Assembly: GCA_022829145.1 (NCBI GenBank)
Contig: CM040744.1
Span: 10,671,718 to 10,735,717, forward strand
Direction of reading: 5' to 3'
DNA: 64,000 nucleotides
DNA from: Albula goreensis
Lineage: Eukaryota; Chordata; Actinopteri; Albuliformes; Albulidae
Below are positions 1-7,900 of this stretch, one piece after another. Below the pieces are notes generated by a model, which was not told where the DNA came from, made no database searches, and was given only the letters and a program-made list of their open reading frames with translations. Position numbers and translations under genes: made by a program. The first letter of the stretch is position 1. Each line of letters begins with the position of its first letter.

Positions 1-1491
1 TTGTTGCACTTTTGGTATTATAAATTGCCCTCTGGGAATGCTTGTTCTGATGAGAGAAAGTAACATGAGTACCATGAGGAAAATTGTTACCATGGGTATT
101 GACTTTTTAAGACATGAACAAGCAAAGCTGGTGAACATTTCTGAAACTGTATAAAGTGAAGAGAAACAAGCTTTTAAGAGGTGCTCTTGGTTGAAAGTTT
201 CTCTTCCCTCCTCTTGGGGTTTGAGAAAGGTCCTTCACCATGGTTGCTGACTGTTGAGCCCACAAATACTTTAATCCTCAGATGATTTTGTGGAGAAAAG
301 AAAATCATTTTCAAACACGTCTTTAGTGCTTTCCTTGTAATTCCTTTTCACCTTGAACATAAAAAGATTGAACATTTTAAACCTTGAACATTTACACCAT
401 TTTACCATTTTACACCTTGAACATTTTAAAGCAGTCATGCAAAAAAATAACATTGAACTTCAAACTACTCATCATTCGCTCAGTGAATCAAACAATACTA
501 TTAATAATACTATGATTACTAATTAATACCATCAGTTTTGTTATTTCAATATTTTCAATGAATGGAAAGTTAAGCCTCCTTATACATAAAGCGTAAAACT
601 GAAGCGGAAATTCTGAAAATGAAGAAAAAACTGAAACATTTTAACTTCTTACGGGCTGTCATGAATTTTAGGAAGACGTTACTGAACCATTTTATGCATT
701 TTAGAAATAAACTCATTGAATCATTCACCAAAGTTGTAGCCATTTGTGATGTATCGTGTTTTCAACAAGTTGACCATCAGGCATAAAGATTTGATTTGTA
801 ACACTAATTTACTTCAATCAAATTCCAAAGGGCATCATCAATAATGATGCTGGCAGATGAGTTTTTAATGCACGTCACTGCGGTTTAGTTGCACAAACAT
901 GCAAAGGAAACCAGACAAAGTTGTCGGAACAGAGCAAACAACCTGTACTTAAGACCAACACCAAACGGCACAAGTATTTCCTGTGGTATCTGTATGCAAT
1001 TGTTCCACTGAAAACCACATGTGAAGATCACTGTCTCAACATTGATTAGACAGAAAAGATGAGCCATTTGGCCAGTTTAAACATGAAAAATATTGTCATT
1101 AAAATTTGAATTGAAATAAAAATTAGCACTATGCTTGTTTCAAAATTGAAATATTTATGTGATGTCTATATCAGGGGAGTTCTAAGTAGAGGTACTTATC
1201 TTCAGCCTTCTGCTTAACTATGGCTATGTCTTGCACAAGTCAAAGACATACATTTCATACTGAATGCAGGGAGAATTCAGTTCAAAGAGTAAAGAGGATA
1301 CTATGAGCAGGAGTATTACTCTTTAAAGTTCAGCTATATAAAAATATATAAAGCTGGATTAACAGTACAATTTCAAATATTCCACTTTATACTGCTGTTT
1401 AGGATCCCAAAGATCAGCATACATTGTGCATTAGGTTGGAACTGCACAATATACGATTCTAAAGGAGGCATTTTCTATTGCTTTGAGTTAC
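1..1491. other. Left-edge non-coding stretch
   Basis: No exon is recognised here. If the receptor gene to the right has cytoplasmic-tail exons and a 3' untranslated region, they should lie here on the minus strand. I looked for a tyrosine inhibitory motif such as L-x-Y-x-x-L and saw none, and no canonical AATAAA reads on the minus strand. A minus-strand ATTAAA (plus-strand TTTAAT near 867-872) is the only weak poly(A) candidate. The DNA is AT-rich and of low complexity. Confidence 0.4.
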
Positions 1492-1607
1492 CTGAGTTCT
1501 GTAGCAGGTAGACAACACAGAGGGAGACCAGGGTAGAAAAGGGTGAGCTGCTATTACGATGATCAAATAAACCAGCTCAACTCCAACAATCAGGGGCGGG
1601 TTGTCCT
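1492..1607 (-). CDS. Candidate transmembrane exon of the Ig V-set receptor
   Basis: Read on the minus strand, a CCAG acceptor precedes position 1607 and a GTAACT donor follows 1492. Entering in phase 1, as the V exon requires, it reads about 38 residues: an acidic/proline stalk (EDNPP), then a hydrophobic run (LIVGVELVYLIIVIAA), then HPFLPW and a short tail ending in CYRTQ. That order fits stalk plus membrane segment. The exon leaves in phase 0. Doubts: one glutamate sits inside the hydrophobic run, and another frame of the same DNA, entered at a downstream AG, also gives a hydrophobic stretch (FSTLVSLCVVYLL). The exon may be real with a different acceptor. Confidence 0.4.
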
Positions 1608-2023
1608 CTGGTTATGACACAATAACAACATCATTATATAATACAATGGCCACTGCCATGCCACTGGCTATGTGAATGTTAGAAATTTAAACGCTGGTAA
1701 ATACACAGACAAATTGTATGCTTCCTCAGAGATACGATAGATAGGCATCTTTCAAATACAATATAAATGATGCCTCAACTACATGCCACAGCACGAGCTT
1801 CATCATGTTATTTTGAAGTAAGCAGACAAGATAGTACCAGTTACTGGTAATTAGCAGCATTAGCTAAAATCCTGCTTCTTAATACACAGTTACACAATAT
1901 ATCTGGATAAATATGAGTCATTGTGTAATTATGAATCAAAATGTCAGTTGAATGAGGTTGAACACACAATACAAAGTGGATCAAACTTCTACCAAGTTGA
2001 CTATAAAAACAATAATGGCAGAC

Positions 2024-2377
2024 CTTTGTAAGTGAGTTTTGTTGCATTCCCAATGTTAAATTTGCCTTCCATGCGCGTGCCGCAGTAGTAGAGTCCCAAG
2101 TCATTGCCTGTGACGTTGTGTACCCACAGATCAATCGTGTTCCTGGACTGATTCAATTCAGGAACAAAGCGGGAGTTGAAATCTTTCTTGTAACTTAAAG
2201 AACGGCCATCCATTTTGATATTCGCTAACATGGCGAGTGACAAAGTAGCATCAGAATGCTGAACAAACCACATGACTTCATAGTTCACTTTTATATCACA
2301 GTTTAGAGTGACTGTGTCGCCTGGTTTGACTGTTCGCAGAACTCCTTCGGTGCTCCATGTTCCCAAGAGCGCAGTAT
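2024..2377 (-). CDS. Immunoglobulin V-set domain exon, teleost immune-type receptor
   Basis: A single 354-nt exon, flanked by a CAG acceptor and a GTCTGC donor, both in phase 1 as is usual for Ig V exons. It encodes a V-set domain: first cysteine in VTLNCDI, core tryptophan in VMWFVQ, and the second cysteine in DLGLYYCG within the D-x-G-x-Y-x-C motif. It ends in a J-like strand (GNATKLTYK) resembling the G-x-G-T-x-L of NITR, CD8 or TCR-type V domains. N-glycosylation sequons are visible (NQS, NVT, NAT). The product is probably a cell-surface receptor of leukocytes. I cannot place it in a named family; NITR-like, CD8-like or another fish multigene receptor are all possible. The weak donor (GTCTGC) leaves the exact 3' end slightly uncertain. 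Confidence 0.75.
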
Positions 2378-2562
2378 CTGGCAATACATAAAGTTATATC
2401 TGTTGCAGTTACAACTCCTTAAAGTAAATCTACTGATACAAAAGTACTTATAGATGTAAATCCATATGCCTTTTATATGTATGGACACTTGCCCTCCTAC
2501 CAATACAAACCTCCAAACACAATTAAAATTTTTTTCCTGATTTCAGATGCATATTTTCAGAG

Positions 2563-2700
2563 AAGATCATGCACAAGACTACTTACAATGTGTTTGTATG
2601 CTCATTTAGGTTTCCTAGATTTAATATATCTTATTTTGGTCACCATTGTTATAATAAATGAGCATACATACACTTTGTGAGTAGTTTTGTGTATGATCTT
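2563..2700. repeat. Long hairpin: 46-bp inverted repeat with 46-bp loop
   Basis: The left arm (2563-2608, beginning AAGATCATGC) and right arm (2655-2700, ending ATGATCTT) are reverse complements at 41 of 46 positions, separated by 46 bp. No coding content. It lies in the intron between the leader and V exons of the minus-strand receptor. It looks like a small foldback or MITE-type insertion, but no target duplication is obvious and the family is not recognised. Confidence 0.75.
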
Positions 2701-2710
2701 GTGCAATCTT

Positions 2711-2748
2711 ACAGTTAAGATTTAACTTTACTGTTAAGATTCAACTTT
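2711..2748. repeat. Two-copy 19-bp tandem duplication
   Basis: Copies at 2711-2729 and 2730-2748 share the core GTTAAGATT and differ at two positions. It sits ten bases beyond the foldback and may mark local slippage or insertion damage. Confidence 0.6.
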
Positions 2749-3094
2749 CATTTCAAATATCAAGAGCATAGTTTATTTACATTATGTAAAACTACATGAA
2801 CCATTGCTTCAGTGTTGAAAATTTAATTGTGGTATATTTATCACTGGTTACAAAAACAACGTTCAAAAATGGCAGTAGTAGTTGTTGTTGTTTAAATATA
2901 ATGCAACAGCTCCTTAAGTAATAATGCCAGTCTGTACAGAATTCAAATTCTTGAATTTGGTATATTTGATATGACTTTCAAAAACTTTCTTTAGCTCTGT
3001 ACAAGGAGTAAGAGTAACAGGATGTTTATTTTGCTTTCACAAGCAATTTAAAGTCAATATATAAAAACCACAAATAAATGAAACTCAGACTTAC

Positions 3095-3128
3095 AGATTT
3101 GAAAGAACAGAATGTTTTTTTCATCCAT
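3095..3128 (-). CDS. Leader exon of the Ig V-set receptor
   Basis: On the minus strand an ATG at 3128-3126 opens MDEKNILFFQI and runs into a perfect GTAAGT donor after position 3095 in phase 1. Joined to the V exon the reading continues YTALLGTWS and then the V domain. This makes a signal peptide: a short charged start, a hydrophobic core across the splice junction, and a small-residue cleavage zone. The split of the signal peptide across a phase-1 intron is usual for Ig superfamily genes. The start was chosen because it is the only ATG here giving a hydrophobic leader in phase with the V exon. The intron to the V exon is 717 nt. Confidence 0.65.
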
Positions 3129-3805
3129 TGTCAATCGTTTCAAAACATATTGTCTGGTACTGTGAAAGTGCAGACAGGAAATGAAAGCTACACAGTGGGC
3201 CAGTATATGGTGTTGTAAAAAGGTGTGGCTTACTCAACACGAAAGGAGTATTTTCCTTTAGAATTTTGGCTTTTAAATTAATATTGTCTATGGCAGGAGA
3301 GGATATTTCTTAGCCATTTCTGTTTTCTCTCCCTCTTCACATACCTCACCTCATAATGCAATGGGGGAATTCTAACACTATCATGTCTCAAGTCTGCCCA
3401 GTATCACACAAATGCCTACACTTACTTTTGGTAAATGTAAATTGTATCTTTATTGATCTCTTGGATAAACCAAATACAGGAATGCATGATGCACCCGTGA
3501 TCTGTGAGCTTCTGTATATCGGTATGTACCAGAGGTAGTCATAATACTTCACGACATCCTTATTTATTTGTGTGTTTGTTTGTCAGGGCAGGTATTCAGG
3601 TTTTGAGTTTTGAAAAGTCGTTCACCTAAAGTCAGCTCGAGTAGGCTAATGTGCGTAGGTGAGTCATGTCTTTACAACTTCAGTTCATTAATCGGTGGTC
3701 ACTCTATCCTTCCTTCCTATTACCGTTTCAGTGCAATCACTTAACGAATAAAGTTTGGCAAAAACGTTTTTCCGCGTGTCGTGTGAACAATAAAGTTCAT
3801 TGAAA
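3129..3805. promoter_or_regulatory. Divergent intergenic spacer, receptor gene / UTP15
   Basis: About 0.7 kb separates the receptor start codon (minus) from the first UTP15 exon (plus). An AT-rich TTTAAAAG-like element upstream of the receptor, on the minus strand near 3272, could act as a weak TATA. No exon is seen. In mammals, as I recall, UTP15 pairs divergently with ANKRA2; no ANKRA2 sequence is present here. Confidence 0.35.
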
Positions 3806-3836
3806 GCGGAAGTGGCCACCAGAAAACATGGCTGCC
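3806..3836 (+). promoter_or_regulatory. UTP15 core promoter: ETS-like and YY1-like sites
   Basis: GCGGAAGTG at 3806-3814 matches an ETS-type site. AAAACATGGCTGCC at 3823-3836 resembles the YY1 consensus with its central ATGGC. This pair near the start site is common in housekeeping and translation-related genes. No TATA box is seen at the expected distance. The transcription start is probably within or just upstream of this stretch, but that is inferred. Confidence 0.45.
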
Positions 3837-3965
3837 TCCATCAACCATATGTGTGGCAATTATTTCAGTTGATTTTAGATTATATTGTTATTTTGTCACG
3901 TTATAATAGGTAATAATACCATACAACTAAAACCTGTGCTAATCTGGAGTTCACCGTCTGGAAAA
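3828..3965 (+). other. UTP15 non-coding exon 1 (5' boundary uncertain) with uORF
   Basis: The exon ends at 3965 before a perfect GTAAGT donor and would splice to the AG at 4784-4785. The 5' end is not defined by sequence. If transcription starts upstream of 3828, the exon holds a 14-codon upstream ORF (3828-3872, MAASINHMCGNYFS then TGA) whose ATG lies inside the YY1-like motif. The 820-nt intron 1 that follows shows no other gene-like content. Confidence 0.5.
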
Positions 3966-4785
3966 GTAAGTAATCAATTGGAGGAAGCTGTCTTCACATA
4001 ATCATGTTTGCCGGTTTGCTATCTAGTTAGCTAAAGTTAGCAATTTCAACACGCTGGATTTTCAGCTTACACAGCTAGCTCGATAAACAGCAAACTTTAT
4101 CGCCGTTTTACTAATTAAATACGTTAATGTGATATCTTTTAATTGTGTTATAGTTAGTTATGTAAGTTATTTTATTCATATTAAGACATGAAGTATACTT
4201 TTTACTTTAGTTGCCACAGATGTTTAAATTAGGTAGCCACATGTCGATTATCCAGTGAGTAGCTAGCGACCATACAACGCGGTGAAGATATTGGTGTAAG
4301 CAATACTCTTAAGTTCCCAAAGATGACACAAAAATGAGTGTCTAGGTAGACAGAACAATTTTGCATTTTCAGTAAGGGGGTCACATCTTTGAAGTGAATG
4401 TACCAAGTAGCTAGTTCGTGTTTAAATGCTATGATTTGGACCGGCTAACATGAACGAGTTGGATCAGTAAATCCCATTTCAAATGACTGGCCACTTGTAA
4501 CTCGGACACTCTGCTTTTTATGTAGGCATAACATTCATTATCTACTCTGGTCTGTGGGCTAACTACTTTATATCTGTGTAGAGTACATTTGAGACATTAG
4601 CCATATTGCAGCACTGTTCGTGAAAATATCTACAAGCTGTACTTACTGAGTAGTCTCGTGTATTTTTTGAGCAAAGCGGTGCTTCTGTGTTCTTTAACGT
4701 ACGTATTTTTGTATTAAGTATTTGAATGTGTGTTTGAGAAAGACCGAGTCAGAGTTTCTAACAGCAATTACCTTCTACGTTTCAG

Positions 4786-4910
4786 GTGGGCATTGAAGCT
4801 AAGCAGATAGGTTGTATAGGATGGCTTCATTTAAACCCACCCGGATCCCTTCTTACCCCAAGCTTGGAGAGAAAGTCACGCAGGACACATTATATTGGAA
4901 GAATTATAAG
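4786..4910 (+). CDS. UTP15 coding exon 1 (start codon at 4821)
   Basis: Acceptor TTTCAG, then 35 nt of untranslated leader, ATG at 4821, donor GTATTT. Encodes residues 1-30 ([10 protein letters not shown] ... DTLYWKNYK), which aligns with the mammalian N-terminus ending DTLYWNNYK. Ends in phase 0. Confidence 0.93.
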
Positions 4911-7900
4911 GTATTTAAGGATACTCTTCATATATGTCCAGTGTTGACCGTCAGGATTTACACAAACAACAATTTTTTAGCATGCAAATTCAAGTAGAAA
5001 TACAAATTCAGGATACGCATGCAAGACAGGCATGTTTGGTCAGGAAGGCTCACATTTAAAGAACAAATTTTGATGTTGCACCTTCTAGCATTTTACCTTT
5101 TAATTTCATCATAGCACGTAACTTGGCATTTCACAAGAGGCTGCGAGTACTTGGGCTGCCTTTTGTTAGTTGCACTGTCTTGTAAACGGAAGCTTTTTGG
5201 CTGAATAATAATAATACTCTGGAGTATTGAATTCATCCTGTCATATGTTTTCTCATTTCTGGTCAAAGTCGGACATTTTAATCTGATTTGTTGGGATATT
5301 CTGCCTTTGTCTTAATCTGTCAAAGTTTAATCTTAGAAAGGACTTGAGAGTGTTCACTCATTTGTGTTATTATTTTTCAGACACCCATTCAGATCAAGGA
5401 ATTTGGAGCGGTTTCTAAAATAGACTTCTCCCCTCTCTCCCCATATAATTATGCAGTCACTGCATCAACAAGGGTATGTTTTTAAATATATGGCACTCAT
5501 GACTGCACAGTTTATAATGTCTTAAGTACTTCTTTTTGCATTTTCTTATCAGAATTGTTTATTATATTTACTTTCTGTCTCTAGTACAGAACAGTAATCG
5601 AAATGAAAAATGACTGGTGTATAAATAATACGATGCTGTAAAGGAACTGAAGTGGAATTTTTGAAGTATAGAATGAAGGCAGTGACTTGAAACCATCTAT
5701 AAACTGGGAAACTGTGCTGACTTAAACATTGTGCACTCTTTTTCAGATCCACATATACGGACCCTATTCACAGGAGCCTGTGAAAACCTTCACTCGTTTT
5801 AAAGACACAGCCTATAGCGCCAAGCACCGTTCCGATGGGAAGCTCATGGTGGCAGGATGCGAGGATTCAGTCGTGCGGCTATTTGACATCAGCGGCAGGG
5901 TGGCACTCAGGCTTTTTCGCGGGCACACCAAGTAGGTGTCCTGACACCAGCTGGTAGATGGAACCTTACCAGTCTCAGGTGGCTTGGGCCAGTTGTTTGA
6001 TTTGATATGTTAAAACCTTGTTCTCAAGAACTTTGGGAGAAATCTATTTAAAAGTAACAAAAAACTTTCAAATCTACTTCTTCCTAGCTGTTGAAGACCA
6101 GAACTGTTATTGGTATTTTTGTATTAGTCTATGAAATGTTCAGGAAATACATATTTATGTATTGTTGGTTACATTATGCTATCAGTTGTCATACTATTTT
6201 TTTAATGGTTATGTTTATGGAATACAGTTTCATTTAGAAAAACTTCTTATTCTTCTGGCTTTATGTGTATTTTGAATTGAACACATGAAGTCAATAACAT
6301 GTCTACAAAATAGAAAAGTAGCTATTTCTTGGTGGCATTTGTATTTCATGGAAGGAAATCCACTTCCAGCCCCTAGGACTACTAGAAAGTTAATTTGTCC
6401 CTCATTGTCTTTCCAGGAGATAGCAGTGTCTACGGCCTTAAATACTTATTGTCGTACTCAGTGCTCAAAATGTAGCCTTGTATTTGTGCTTCAGTATCTC
6501 TGCTTTCTTCTTGTAGGGCGGTGCATTTAACAGACTTCACATCGGATCGGTTCCGGATACTGTCTGGGTCCGATGACTACACATGCCGGCTGTGGGACCT
6601 CCCAAATTCAGTCGAACTGACCTCTTATAGTGAGCACACAGATTATGTGCGGTGTGGCACCACAAGCAAATTGAACCCAGACCTTTTTGTCACCGGTAAA
6701 CCATACTTTATCTTCTACAGTTATTCAATAGCAATAAACACACACTGCAATTTATGTACTTCTTGTCAAACTGTCTCCTGGAGAGCACCCAAGTGTCTCT
6801 AAAATTCAGTCAATTTTGAGTAAAATAAGCAAGAATGTGCTTCATGACTTGTGGAAAATCATCTTGGGAGGGTGTGAGGAAGGTGGTTTAAATCAGGATT
6901 TACCTCATGTATGCCTGGATTACATATAGAGGTCCTCTCTTGTCCTGTAAATGCCTTCCATGGTAACATTACACTCTAGTTAGTGTTGAAAGCCCAGCCT
7001 CTATCAGTATGTTTAGACCAATCTTATCTCTTCTGCTTCAGGCTCCTATGATCACATGGTGAAGGTGTTTGACGCACGGACAGACAAGAGCGTGATGACC
7101 ATGGACCACAGCCAGCCCGTTGAAGATGTCCTGCTGTTCCCCTCTGAGGGACTTCTGGTTTCAGCAGGTAAGTGGGCATCATAATGCTTCGGTGGATCAG
7201 CTGCAATGTAATAGACAGAGGCAATTATAACCTCCTCAAAATGAATTATCTGGGGCTTCAGACCCAATGGGATTATGTCTGTCTGAGGACAGCAAGATGA
7301 TGTAGTGGTTTGGGAACTGGCTTTATAGCCAGGAGGTTGTGTTTTTAAGTTATGGGTGAGACATGGTTTTATACAAATTGCTTTCCCTGAGTGTTCTCAG
7401 ATAAGTGATGAGATATATAATGGATATTACCCGACCTGTCTTGAAAATGACATGCATGGTGGTTGATTAGGCCTTGGGGCACAGTTACTTCGTAAGACAC
7501 ATGACACATTTATGTCTGACACAACAGCTTTGGGCTTTAGTTCCTCACAGTGGTGCGGTCACTCCACAGGTGGGCGGTACGTGAAGGTGTGGGACCTGCT
7601 CAAAGGTGGACAGCCCCTGGTATCCCTGAAGAACCATCACAAGACTGTCACCTGTCTGTGTCTCAGTAGCTCTGGGCAGAGACTGCTGTCAGGGTCACTG
7701 GACAGGTAAGTGAGAGCTTATGAGAAGGTCCACCACTTTTGACATTTAACTACAGAAATACGCAAAAGTTTTATTGCTTTTGGTTTCAGGGAGTTAGGCT
7801 ATATAGAGTGGGTATGATAGAAAATGATATAAACGCTAGTGGCCATTCAAAAGAGGGAGTTGCTGATCTGGATTATTTGGATTGCTGTGGGTTGCCTGTT

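Noticed and set aside
885-1067. Minus-strand frame considered as a cytoplasmic tail exon of the Ig receptor
   Set aside because: No ITIM or ITAM-like motif, no membrane-proximal charge pattern and no convincing splice sites in phase.
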